Positions 42,625 to 55,132 of a stretch of 64,000 bases of DNA are shown here, one piece after another. The notes beneath the pieces are model-generated. The model did no database searches and was not told the origin of the DNA. It saw nothing but the letters and a program-made list of their open reading frames with translations. Source of the stretch: Polysphondylium violaceum (Eukaryota; Evosea; Eumycetozoa; Dictyosteliales; Dictyosteliaceae). Both the position numbers and the translations under genes were made by a program. The DNA is taken from contig AJWJ01000013.1 in assembly GCA_000277445.1 (NCBI GenBank), forward strand, positions 1-64,000, in the 5' to 3' direction. The first letter of the stretch is position 1. Every line of letters starts with the position of its first letter.

Positions 42625-45032
42625 TTACATGATTGAACAAGACGACGAGTTGGATGACTTGAACATTTGATTGTATTTTACATTGATGTCTTTTTCGATT
42701 TTTTTGATTTGCTCGGTAGGGAGATGTTGGTTGTATGCGTAGGCGCCGAGGAGAGAATAGATTTGACGGAATTTCTCATAGTCGGCAATTGGGTGCGGTG
42801 TGGTCGAAGTGACGTCGGTCTTGCAGGCTACGACAATGATGGGTTTGGTAGCATCTCTTTTTCTGATCTCTACCAAATAGTTGTTGACATTGTCAAAACT
42901 GTGTTTGACGCTGTGACTAAAGCACACGACAAAGAAACTGATTTTGTTGAATTCCTCCATTGAGATTTTGTTTTCGAGGGGTTCGTAAAACTTGATGATA
43001 CTCTTAGTGGCTCGGCCGGTGTGGTTAAGGCCATTGACCAAGGTGGTTTTGCCGACTTGGGCATCACCGATACAACATGCTTTGAGTTCTTTGACCTTGG
43101 CGTTATTTCCGCTGCTGGCATCGACGACAGAGGCGAAATTGAATATACTGCTAATGGATGATTCGACGCTGCTGCCCAAAGAGATTGAGGATGAGGAGGC
43201 GGTCAATGTTGACTCGGCAGCTGAACTGGGGAGTGACGAGAGTGGAGAAGTAGGTTTGGTGGATTTGGCCTTTCTTCCACCAGTGTTTGGCTCAAAGTAT
43301 CCTAAATTTGGATTATAAAAGTAACTGGGAGAGGTTGATTTATTCAGACTAAAATCATACCATGCTTCACGTACTTTAATCATACTTGGTACACCATATT
43401 CTTTGACAACTACATTCTTTTTAGCGGCAGTTGTAGTGGTTGTAGTGGTAGTTTTCTTTTCTTCACCTACAAATATATCATCATCTTTTTCTTGTTCCAA
43501 ACTACTCTTGGTTGCTTCATCTTTGGTCATTTCTTCTTTTTTAACTACTGTAAAGTTTTCTTGATTTAAATCATCAAATATTTGATTCATTTCCTCACAT
43601 ACCTCTCCTTGATTAATTTCTTTTTGATACTCTTCAAACTTTTCCTTTGAGGCCTCTCTGTAACAAATAGCTAAAAACATTTCAGTGATCAACTAGAGTA
43701 GTATAAATAGTTAGTATAAATAATAGAGTATAATAGAGCAAAGATATATACATTAAACTTTTTAAAATTAATACAAATTCCACCAGATCTTTCAGCAATA
43801 TCGTCATAAAAGATTGAGTTACCCAATGCTCTAACACCATAGATTTTAATACCTTTGTCATAGAGATCATCACACTCTTGGAACCAGTTTATATTGAGGT
43901 CTGTAAAGGTAGGCTGATGAGGGTTTGAATCACCAATCATGACAAATGCTTTGGATGTGTGTTGGGACCAAGAGAGTTCTTTGGCTTTTCTTAGAGCAAA
44001 CTCATAGGCTTCGGGTGCATCGCCTCCACTGGTGTTTGGAACACCGTTGATAAAGGATACAATACGTGCGATATCTTGAGACAAATCCAATACTTTGAGG
44101 ACATTTACGCCATCACAGTAGTCGCCCATACCCATGATACCAATCTTTATGTTGGGGATATCTTTCATGAGACGACTGACAGTTTCCACGACTTGGGTTC
44201 TGACAGATTGAATAATGGATGCCATGCTACCTGTAGTATCAAAACAAAAAACAATCTCAACGTCGGATGATATCGACGATTCGACAAAACTACTGAGTAG
44301 GGCATCTTTATCAAAATACTCCTCGACAGGAGGTGGTGGAGGAGGTACTGGTGTGGAGGATGGTTTATGGTGGTATCTGCTGGGACCACCAGGAGTGGTG
44401 TATTCATCATCGCTGCTATCACTTTCACTGGAGCTGTCATAGGCCGATTTGCCTGGTGTTGAAGAAAACGAGGATTTTCCTTTGGTGTAGGTGCCTTTGG
44501 TTGATGTGGTTGTGGTAGATTTGGACTTGTAGGCTGGGATTGGTGGAGGCACTGGGGGCAAACTCGAGCCCCCACTAATGACCAAATCCACTCTATCAAA
44601 GGTAGATATCTTTTCTTGAACATCATCGTTTGGTGAAAAAAATGAATCAGAGTTCTCCTTCTTTAACTGAACAGTGACATTGTATTTCTTGAGCTCTTCA
44701 ATCTGATCTTCAAGATTGGTTTTGATTTGTTTGATCAAATGATACATTTTCAAACCTTTGTTATTTGGCAATTCAACCATATATTCTTTACCTTTGTATT
44801 GCAAGAGTACTTTGATCTCTTTGATTAACATCATATGTATAGTACTCTCTTTTTTGATTCCACAAGCACCAACAGTACCCTTTGAAAGAACATCACCCGC
44901 AAACATTAGATTAAATTGAAATCTAGGATGACTTGTTCTTTCAGATACCTTAGTATATAACACCTCTAACGAATCATCCAACGATACATCCAAAGAGAAT
45001 GTAATAGTAGGTGTTTTAATTAAAATCAACAT
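42625..45032 (-). CDS. Ubiquitin-like + vWFA + degenerate Rho-like GTPase protein with CaaX end
   Basis: Exons 45032-43752 and 43692-42625 give 782 residues. Residues 1-72 are ubiquitin-like (L-M-F-A-G-D-V-L, K-E-S-T-I-H-M-M-L), and 73-155 look like a second such unit. A Pro/Ser-rich linker follows. The vWFA domain (about 257-425) has D-T-T-G-S-M in the metal-site position and T-S-G-G-D-A-P-E-A. Residues 630-765 resemble Rho: P-loop G-D-A-Q-V-G-K-T (636-643), F-F-V-V-C-F-S, S-F-D-N-V and A-C-K-T-D. The D-x-x-G motif is missing and the switch region is shortened, so hydrolysis is doubtful. The end C-S-I-M is a CaaX box. Probably a membrane-anchored scaffold. Confidence 0.85.
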
Positions 45033-45369
45033 TTTTTACTTTTATCTATATATATCTCTAGTCTATATATCTATATTTATCTTTATCTATATTTATTTTT
45101 AACTATGCAATATTATTCTCATTTTTTTCCAAAACACCCCCTTTTAGCTTTGATCATTCGCGCAAAAAATTGTCAAAAAAAATATGAAAAAAGTTCAAAA
45201 AAAACAATTCGTTGAAAATTTTGATTTGAAAAAAAATCGTTATAAAAATAGTTTATTAAATATCTAATCATATGAATGGTAATAATAATCATTACAGATA
45301 ATAAAAAAAAGATAATTTGTTTTAAATATATATATATTACTATTATTGTTTTACAATAATTTATATTTT
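45033..45369. other. Short A/T-rich spacer
   Basis: About 340 nt holding the promoter of the Ubl/vWFA gene and the 3' end of the TPR gene. Poly-A and TA-rich tracts only. Confidence 0.5.
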
Positions 45370-48300
45370 TTATTCATCACTATTATTTACAAAGAATGTA
45401 GGATTAAAAAGAACGATGGGCACATAAAATTCATCCTTAATTGTTTGGATCGTTGAAATAAGGAATTGATATCTTTCTTTTTTCGAAGTTGAATGAGATG
45501 TTTTGATATTTTGTTTTAATTGGTTATCATAGATCTTGTAGAATCGGGACATGATCTCTTTTTGTTTGGAAAATGGAATAAATAAAACATGACATATTGG
45601 TTTAGTTCTAATAAAAGATAGTTTAAATTAGTATGAGTTGAGTAATGAATATCAATATAAATATACATACTTTAATAAAATAAAAGGTATTTGAGAAAGA
45701 TCAACCAAATCATTATATGTAAAGACTGTAATTGGATATTGAATACCACTAGAGTTGGACGAGGAATTGTATTGATCAATGAAATTGGTGATGTGGTGGG
45801 GTTTGGAAACAGACAAATCAAAAAAGTCTAGATATTTGTACTTTTTCTTGGTGATGGCGGGCTTGGTGCCAATTTTGATCAAAGCAGAGTGGTATGGATT
45901 GTTGTGGTTGACGACACGATTGCCAGATGGCTGCACGGGGGTGGTGAATAGATTGTGGAGAATAGATTTGACGGTAAATTCTTTTTTCACGTAATCGTTG
46001 GTATGGGATTTATCGGTTTGGCTGTAGCAGCAATTGATAAAGCAGGGCAACGATTTGCAGTCCTCGTCAACGCGTATGCCGCCAAGCATGTTGGATTCGG
46101 CAGCGGCGTTGTAATAGTTGGTTTTGAGGATATCCAACAGCGATAGATAACGCACGACAAACTCTGGCAAGATCAACTCCCAGGGGAAGATTTGGAGACT
46201 CTTGGAGCATACAAACAAGAGGGGCGTGGTCGAGATGTTGGCCGGTACGAGGTTGGCAGGCGTTTCGACGACAGGCTTTGAGGTGGCACCAATGCCAAAG
46301 AAACCAAATGTTTTGCTTGAGGTGGTCTTTTTCTGTTGGAGGTTGGTCGACGAGGTCGATTGCTTGATCTTTTCCTTGTCGGTCGGGAGGATCTCAAATA
46401 ACGAGGCAAAGGTGGTGTGTTGGAGGTCCTGCACAATCTTTTTTCGGGCATCCTCTTCCTGGATATCGCGGCCATCCTTGGAGGTCAACGACAAGAGCGA
46501 AGTGATGGACGAGAGAATCTCGGGAGAAAAAGTGATGGCTTGATCGTTGGTCTTGGTGTTGGTCTCAAACGAGGACAAGGATTTACGCTCTTCGCCAGAG
46601 TTGACAAACAAAAAGAGCTGGAGTGGGTTTTGCTCGGAACACTCGCGCATCTCTCTGTGAGAAAAGACCTTGCACACTTGATACGATAGCTGATCGATAG
46701 AGATGTAGGCCTTGGAGTAGGCGGGGTCTTCAGACTTTATCATTCTCTTGGCAAGCGATATGAGGGACAACTGTTGCGATGTGTATATCTTTCTGCCGGC
46801 ACTGCTCGAGCCAACACTCATACTACGGCCATGCACATCAGAGAGTAGATGCGATGGTGGAGTGGGGAGATGGGGATGAGTGTTTTGGTGTTGATGGTGA
46901 GGGGTGCCGTGGTGATGATGGTGATCCTTGTCATTGGCATGATGGTCCTTGTGATTTCTCTCCTGGGGTGGTGAATCGGGTGGATGAGGGGTGCTGTTGA
47001 TGGGCGACGAGTTGGACGAGGAGGGGTGGTGCACGGCGCCAACAAGATCTGCGTTGTCATCGGTGCCAGCTGGTGGACCAAGGGTGCTTGCAAGAAAGGC
47101 CATCAACTCGTTGTGGAAATTATGAGTCTTTTCAATAAACTTGGGGGCCGATCTAAACGAGTTTTGGTTGGCCCTGCTAAAGGAGCCGAAAAAGGACTTT
47201 TTCTTGGAACCAGCATCTTCAATGTTGGATGAAGCCCAATAGGGTCTGTTGCAGAGATACAAGAGGATCTTTTCCAATGAGATCAAAGGGGACACTGCAA
47301 ACGACACCTTTTCATTGGCGTTTGACAATAGATACACCTCCAAATATAGTATATTAGATGGAGGAGAGAGGGGAGTGAGCTCCTCATTGCCACCAATACG
47401 ATTGAATCTCTTTCTTCCGCTCGAGGGAACATAGTGGATAAAGTAGTTGTCCACTTGCAAGGAAAACACCAGCTTTTGGAGAGTGGCATTGATCTTGGAC
47501 GAGGCATTGAACGAGAGTTCTTCGTATTTGGATGCTTGATTTCTGCTAATGGTCGCCTGACCAGCATTGGATGGTGTACGATTACGTCCGCCTTCTGTCA
47601 AACTGGCCAAATTACTCTTGGTCTGACTTCTAAACAAACTGCCAAGATTGTTGATACTCATCAGCGATGATGGTGATCCGTAATTTAAATTGGGTGACAT
47701 GTTTCCTGGAGAGTTTGTGGCGGCGTTGTTGTTGTTACTATTACTATTGTTACTATTATTAAGAGTTGGTGGAGAACTGCTGCCACTAGAGGGACTTGTG
47801 CTGCCATTGTGAGCAATACTATTGGCAATGTGATTCTTGAACGATTGCATGGCCTTGAGGATTTGTTTGATGGTGCCTTTGTTTCTGGTCGACAGCTCCT
47901 CTTGGTTGATCTTGCCCATAGAGTACTTTCGGATTTCATTTTTGATCGAGTGGAAGGATCCCCAGATCTTTTCACCGACCTCGTCGCCATTGGATATCGA
48001 CTTTTCTTCGTCTTTGGTCTTTTCGCCAAAGGTCAGATTTGAGACCGAGGCGGCCGATGCGCCGCTTCCGAGCGAGATGCTGTTACGGTGGCCACCGCTA
48101 CTGGTGCTGCCGGTGCTGCTGTTGACAGCCTTGGAGTTGGGCGATGTGGCAAACTCATTCAGCTTGTTTACGCCCTTGCCCACAGAGAACGAGACCTCCA
48201 TACGATTCTTTTTAAAGGATCGGCCAATGGTGAGCGATTTGTACGAGTAGGGCAAAAAGATCTTTTCAATCTGTGGATTGCTCTCGTAGGAAAAGGGCTT

Positions 48301-51300
48301 GTTGGACTGGATGGGACGCTGGTTGGCTTGTGTGATGTCATTTTCCAGATTGAGGTAGCTGTCGATCAGCATGAGATTCTTGTTGATAAGCTCTTGGTCA
48401 AAGGAAAAGAGGAAACGAACCATTCTCTTGCAGATGGCAAAGATGCGCTTGATAAACTGAAGTGGGGCAGATTTGATGATGAGGTTGGGGCCATCGAAAA
48501 AGAGGGTGTAGTAGAGATTCTTGCATTCGCTCCAGTATGAGATGGCAAGGTCTCTGTCGCCCTGGAGGAATTTGAGCTCGGCCATGTTCATGTAGTTTCT
48601 GAGCAAGAGGAGGATGTTGACCGTGTCGACATTGATGTCGAGGGCGAGCACGGCGGGGTTTTCAATCAACTCGTACGAGATGTACACCTCTTTGAGGGTC
48701 TGTTGTGCCGACGACGAGGTCGAAGAGGTGGACGAGTCGGATGCAGAGCTGCCTCTGAGCGAGTCCTTTTTCATCTTTCTCTTTTTCAAATCACTCAACA
48801 CCTGTTCTTGCTCCGAGTCCTTTTGGATGAGTTTGGACGAAGGGAAGTAGGGGAGACGGGCCACATCGTCAAATTGGTAGTGGAGGAGGGCCACAGGACC
48901 AAACACACGGTCAAGGTAGGTCTCGGCAATACGACTGACGGCTTTTTGGATCTTTACATCGTCACCAATCGATTTAAAGTAATGGTAGGAACGTTTGTAG
49001 CTGGCCACGCACTCTTGGATGAGGTCGCCGGTGCAGTTGTAGGTCGTGACGGTGCACGAGTCGACAATCTCTTTCCACTCGTCCGAAGAGGGTCTGAGGG
49101 TGGTGGGGAAGGTGATGAGGGTGGCGTTAGAAAACGAGACAAGCTTTTGGAACACCTTGCCACGGATATAGAAATACTGGCCTCTTGAGCTGAGGCTTGA
49201 GGCGGGACAGGTCTCGATAGCACACTCGATGCAGATCAAGGCTTCGGGGAATTTGTTGGCGTGGTAGTAGTTGAGACACTCGAGCTCCCAATATTTGAGA
49301 TTACGCTCGGTCTTGTTGCCTCCGCTGCCACCGCCGGTGCCCATACGATGGTTGCTGGTCTTGAGTGCACGGAAGGGCATGCCCGAGGCGTTGGTGGGGC
49401 CATTGCCGCCGGTGGAACCGCCCATACCAGTGATGGAGGAAATGCCAAAGTTACCTCCAGAGGGGGTCGACGAGCCAATATAGGGCGAGTCTTCGTTTTC
49501 AAGCTGTGACAATAGAGTGTGGCACTCGTCAAACCACTCCATCTTAGTGTAGGCCTTGGCGAGCATAAAGATCAGCGAGTTGAGCTTTCCGTGAGGGAGT
49601 GGATGCTTCTTCATAAACTCCAAGAGCTCGAGGCCCTTTTCAAAGTGGTAGCTCTCGAGGTACAAGCTGGCGAGCTTGAGCTGGAATTGGAAAAAGATAG
49701 GGTTGTCAAAGCGAGGCGTGTCGGGCTTGTTTCCGCCGCTGAGCAAGCTGGCCGAGCTCTCTGATGGCGAGGCGGTTGGACGCGACAAGATAAAGTAGAC
49801 AACCTTGAGGTACTCTTCCGACTGCTTGTAGTTGCCCTTTTCCCAGTAGAGGGTGCTGATGATCTCGCAGAGATAGATGATTTCGTTGGTCTTGGACTGG
49901 GGGTCATCTTCGAGATAGTTGTTGAGGATCTGTTTGTAGTAGTAGATGGCCGAGGTGATGTCATCATTCTCTCTGGCCAAGGCGGCTACACGACGTAAGA
50001 GGGTGTTGTATTCCTTCTTTTTACGGAGATTGAGGTTGAGCAGGGCATTGTCAAAGCTGATTATTGCATATTGGTACTTAAAGTTATCGAGCAACACGCT
50101 GGCGTAGCTGATGGATGCGTTGGCGGCCAACTCGGACAAGACGAGGGGAAGACCGAGGGCGGGCTCTTTGCACTTGTCAATGATATACAAACACTCGAAA
50201 AAGAACTTTTCTGCAAGGACAAGGTCGCCCGAGTCGACGGCGTTGAGGCCCAGGGCGTAGGCAGCCTTGGCCTTTAAAAAGGTGGGAGGCACCTCGGGAT
50301 AGAGGTCGGTGAGCAACTTCATACGGATGTTTGCGTCGAGGAGATCAATGTTGCCTGAGGTAACGTTGACGTCCTCGTCAAAGCTGTCTGACAGACGCTT
50401 GGTGGTCAGCGGCGAGATGCCATTCAAGTGGAAATGGATGTCGACGAGGGCACGTGCCATGGCATTCTTTGTGCCAATCTCATAGTACTCTTTGTTTGAA
50501 TTGGTGGTCTTGTAAATAGGCACGCCGTTGCTGTTGGTGGTCTGCTGTTTGGTGGGTGTGGAGGGTGAGGATGATTGCTGTTGTTGTTGGTGTAGTGATG
50601 GTTGTTGTTGTAGTCTAATAGTACATTGTTGGTAAACTTTTAAAAATATATTCAAGGGATTGATCTTTTCCTCCTCGTTGCTGTTAAACTCGCCCGGGCG
50701 CACACGGAACTCGGGCTCTTCGTCCGACTCGCTGGAACGATCGTCGTCGTCGTCATCGTCATCGTCGTCGTCGCTCGATTTCTTGTGATGGAGATGGTGT
50801 GAGTAGCACTCGGCCACAACGAGGTCGACAAGGGGCGAGTTGACTGAGGACAGATTCTTGAGGCCCTGGTACATGTGCTTAAAGGTGGTGTCCTCCTCCA
50901 TGGTCCAAAGTTTGGAGGCGAGATAGAGCATCTGGAGCGCATAGTGGTAGGTGGCGTCCTTGTCGTCAATCTCCATCTGGAGCTGTCGCGAGCTCAACGA
51001 CACAGAGTTGAGCAGACTGTTGCTGCTGCCAGTGCTGGTGTGGCTGCCGATACGGGCGCCGGTGGTGGTAGTGGTTCTGCCCACAGGCGAGCTCAATACA
51101 CAGTCACGAAGGTCGACAAAAAACTCGTGGATCGTGTCCCAGCACACGTCATCGTAGCCAAAGATGTGCAGGGTGTAGCAAAACTCGAGATTTAGTCGAG
51201 CCCATTTACGTGTGTTCTTTTTAAACTTGGTAGTCTCTTGGGCAAACTCGTTACGGAGCTCCTCGAGTGAGGCACGCTGGTTGACAACCCTGAGGGCTCT

Positions 51301-53424
51301 GTCTTCGCCCTGCAAGTGCTTGACAATGAGGCTAGAGAGCCACTGACATAGGGCCTCTTCATGCAAAAAGAGATGACCCTCGGGTGTGGTGAGCGAGTAA
51401 AGGTACGATGGTTTGGGGTACTTTACAATCTCAAAGTTCTGATTGTTGATCGAGTCGAGTATCTTGTAATGCGACGACATACGGTCCTTGGTGGTAGCCA
51501 CTGCAGGACTCTGGCCGGCCAACTGCAACACAGGTCTGTTGTTTTCCTCGTCCAAGCCCAACTCGGCGTCCCAGTCTTCGTCGTCGTCGTCCTCGTCAAC
51601 GCCATCGTCACTCTCAAAGTCTTTAGCTGTTGTAGCGTCAGCTTCTTGAATAATTTGTTGTTGTTGTTTTCTAACTTCATTAAACAGAGTGATTGCTTCA
51701 TTTTCATTGATAATTGTGATTGTAGGTGTTGTTATACCTGTTGCTGCTGCTGTTGCTGAATGATTACTTGTACTAGACAATGCCTTTCTGTAGGCATAGA
51801 TTGCTTTCTTGCAATAGCCGACCGACAAATCAATGTCATTCAACTGCTTTAATATCTTTGCCATCTGATAACAACCCATGCCAATGTAGGCCCACTCCTT
51901 GATCAAGGCTTCATTCTTTAGACAATCTTTTTGATGATTGTTGTTTAAATTTAAACCTAAATTACTACTACTGTTGTTGTTGTTGTTATTATTATTACTA
52001 CTACTACTATTACTATGTGTACAATGTGAAAATAAAACGGATCTTAATAAAGTTTCAAAATATTTAGTTGAATAAACTGGTGTCTCGGTAGTCATATAAC
52101 ACAGACCCAACTCAAAGTTGATCTTGTAATACATGTTCAAGAATGAACGATCCTTTTGACTGGTCTCCAATGCTTTCTTGAGATACTCTGTGGCATTGAA
52201 TATGTTTGCCATTGATTTTGAACTCACGCCCAAATGATAGTAGAGCTCCAATTCAAAGGAATCATTGTTTTCATCGATGGGTGTGTCAAAGTCGTCTTTA
52301 TACTCTTGATAGATCTTGTTTGCTGTTGAAAAATGATTAAATGCTACCAATGTTTGTTGTTGATGTTGTTGATAAATCATACCCATTTCAAAATAACTCT
52401 TACTAATCTCTAATTTATTACCCTTTACTTCTTTTATCTCGATATTCTTTTGTTGTATATCAATCTTCTTTTTAAACTCTGTTTCTATATTATTTGTATG
52501 TATAGATAATGTAGATAGATATTAATATCTATAATGTATACATGTATGTAGATGCGGGGATATACTAACCTGATATAATCTTTAAACTTGATAATGGGGA
52601 TACTTTAACGCTACTATCTTTAAGGGGAATAGGAAATACAGAGTCTACTTCTGATCCAACTGTAGAATATTAGATAGAGATAGGGTATTAGTATATACTG
52701 TGTCATATGATCTTGTAAACTAATCTGTGTCAACTAGATATCTATACATACATGCTATTAATGATAATAATTCGGTAATGGTATGAGATACCTTTTCACT
52801 TGCACCCACAACAGGCACTGATCTTGCTCTTGATAAAATGTTTACCGATGGTTTAGTATCAGACTCGGAGTTATCGTTGAATACAAAATCATCGTCCCAC
52901 TCTGCCTTGGCAGTGGGATCGGCTTTAATACCTAAAATCTTTAATGCTGGTAGCGGTGATCCTATGGAAGGACTATTACCAAAATCTGCGTCCCATTCAT
53001 CGGCATCCGATGTCTCTTGTTCAATTTCTTTTCTACTTTGAATCAGTCCCTTGCTAGGCGATCCCAGATGACTGTCCCAATCGTCGTCGTCGCCATCCTC
53101 ACTATAGTTGTTGATACTTGTATTCAACAATGCTCTACTTCCCACAGGCAGAGGAAGAGGTGATAGTTGTGACGATGTGGTTGTAGTTGTGTTGTTATTG
53201 TTGTTATTACTACCAGTCTTACTTGGTGTATTGATTGGTGTATTTGATCTACTATTGTTATTGCTATTGTTATTACTACTACTGTCGTCATCCATTAAAT
53301 CAAATGACGACTTCTTTTTTGATAAATGTCCTATGGTGAGTTTTCTCTGAAGCGATAGGTTTATTTGTTGGTTAGAATCTTGGTCTAGACCAAACTCACT
53401 ATCCCAATCTTCATCATCACTCAT
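45370..53424 (-). CDS. Giant TPR protein with repeated acidic W-D motifs
   Basis: Exons 53424-52752, 52659-52570, 52484-45671 and 45607-45370 give 2604 residues. The N-terminus carries the motif E-D-W-D-S-E-F-G at Trp 7, with variants at about 116, 144 and 176 and another near 559. TPR-like helices spread from about 290 to 1400. Low-complexity Ser, Asn, Asp and His runs interrupt them. The C-terminal 350 residues contain I-F-P-W-E-L-I-L-P, which recalls CHAT/separase-type domains that follow TPRs (as in TTC28), but no catalytic His-Cys pair is evident. The W-D-x-D-F type motif resembles elements in Byr4/Bfa1 and related septation-network proteins. Codon use is strongly GC-rich over much of exon 3. 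Confidence 0.85.
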
Positions 53425-54241
53425 CTTTTAATATATATATATATCTCTTTATAGTATATGTTATGTTGTTGTGTATGGTGTGTGTATGTGGGTATGAAGG
53501 TGTTGTTGATAATAGATATATTATGTGTATGTGTGTGTGTGTGTGTATGTGTGTGTCGTCCCTCTTCTATATGTGTATATGTATGGGTGTGTATTTATAT
53601 GTGTGTGTGACTATAGATAATAATTGTTATTATTACATATGTCTGTATGATGCTGTGTGCTGTGCTGTGTGATTTGATACAATAATACAGGCGAAGAATG
53701 ATCTATGAGCGTATTTAGGACTCCAGCAACAAACAGTGCATGAGTGTTGTAGTAGAGAGGGTGGGTGAGATGAAAAAGAAAGAGGTGGGGATATTTTCAA
53801 AAATTCAATAAAAAAAAAAAAAAATTTTAACACTCAAGGGTGGGACTTTTAGATAGTTGGATGGAGAGTGTTTCTTCAACATTGAATAATAAATCTCACA
53901 GGTGGCCACACACCACGATAAAGATATCTACGACAACTATTTATACCCTTTATCTTATACACACACTAGTGTTGTGTCTATGTATTCTCAAACAAATGTA
54001 ACGTGGACTTGACGCTACGCTCAAATTTATGTGCAAGACTCCAAGGCGTACAGAGATGGGAATCCACTTGAGTTTTCTTTTCACTGAAATTTGAAAAAAT
54101 TCAAATTTTGCAACGGTTTTGGAAAAAATTGTGTACAAATCATTCTACTGATGGTGTGATGGGTCGTCATCGTTTTCAGTAAATGAGAATATGTCTGAAT
54201 ACAGAGAAAGAGAGATTGTTGTTGTTTATTTAAGTATGGAA
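53425..54241. other. Intergenic region with GT repeats
   Basis: The promoter side of the TPR gene has GT/TA-rich tracts from 53463 to 53620. Beyond it is a poly-A tract near 53810. A few small frames here are repeat-derived. No RNA gene was recognised. Confidence 0.5.
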
Positions 54242-55064
54242 TTAGCCAAAAGCGAGTTTCTTTCTGCCTCTTAATCTGACTTGATCGAGTTTGTCTAATA
54301 TGGCTTTGGCGACTTTGGGCGAGGGTGAGTTCTTTTGGTACGAGTCGAGGATTTCTTTGAACAAGAGTTCAGAGTTGGGGTGAGTGCTGATAAAGGCTCT
54401 TTCCAAGACATACATATCGACGGCCTTGTCTTCGGTCATGGTCGATGTATAGCTGAGTCCGAAATCAATAAACACGATATTACTCTTGCTGTTGTTACGC
54501 AACAACATGTTTGAGGTGGTCAAGTCGCCATGCACGATATTCAAGTCATGTATTCTGGCAATCTGTTTACCAATCTCTGCGCAAATATCAATCTGTTGCT
54601 GATGGGCTTCTGTTTGTGTTTGTGTGGTCGTTGTTGATGTTTCTTTGGATTGATCAAAACAGTTGTACAGATACTGCTTTACAGTGATTCCGTCAATGTA
54701 TTCCATATAGATTCTGTTGGATGGCACGTCAACCAACAAGAGTGCAGGCACATCGATTCCATTCTTTTTGCATTTATTCAGTGATCTCACCTCTTGCAAT
54801 ATTCTCTTGCCCGATATCTTTTGATCGAGTGTTGGGTGTCTGTATGCCTTTACGAATCTTTCTTTTACTATACATTTGATACCGTATAAATCTATTTTAT
54901 ATGTTTTCTGCATGTTTCGATATTAGTATTTGTTTTCTCCTGTACTGTACTTGTCTGCTACATACTGCCTCGGCACCCTGCGACAACAACACAGAGTTTG
55001 GTAAACTGGTTATATTTTCTATAGATTTAATTTCATTGTTGTTTGTTGTTGCTAAAGTTGTCAT
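54242..55064 (-). CDS. BUD32: Bud32/PRPK kinase of the KEOPS complex
   Basis: Exons 55064-54966 and 54907-54242 give 254 residues; human TP53RK has 253. The 58-nt intron splits S-Q-G-A-E-A from the following K-T-Y-K-I-D strand, and the N-terminal exon is needed to give the glycine-rich start. Then come C-I-V-K-E-R-F with the catalytic lysine, Y-R-H-P-T-L-D, the loop H-G-D-L-T-T-S-N, D-F-G-L-S and the basic C-terminal R-G-R-K-K. KEOPS makes the t6A modification on tRNAs reading ANN codons. All expected kinase residues are present. A poly-Thr/Gln insertion lies near residue 125. Confidence 0.96.
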
Positions 55065-55132
55065 TTTCGAAATTTGCGAAAAATCAAAAAAAAAAAATTA
55101 TTTGTAGTTGTAAAAAAAAGATCATATTTTAT

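Noticed and set aside
46202-51759. Many long antisense frames across the giant TPR gene
   Set aside because: GC-rich codon use lowers stop frequency on the opposite strand; none shows a domain and all overlap a strong coding frame.
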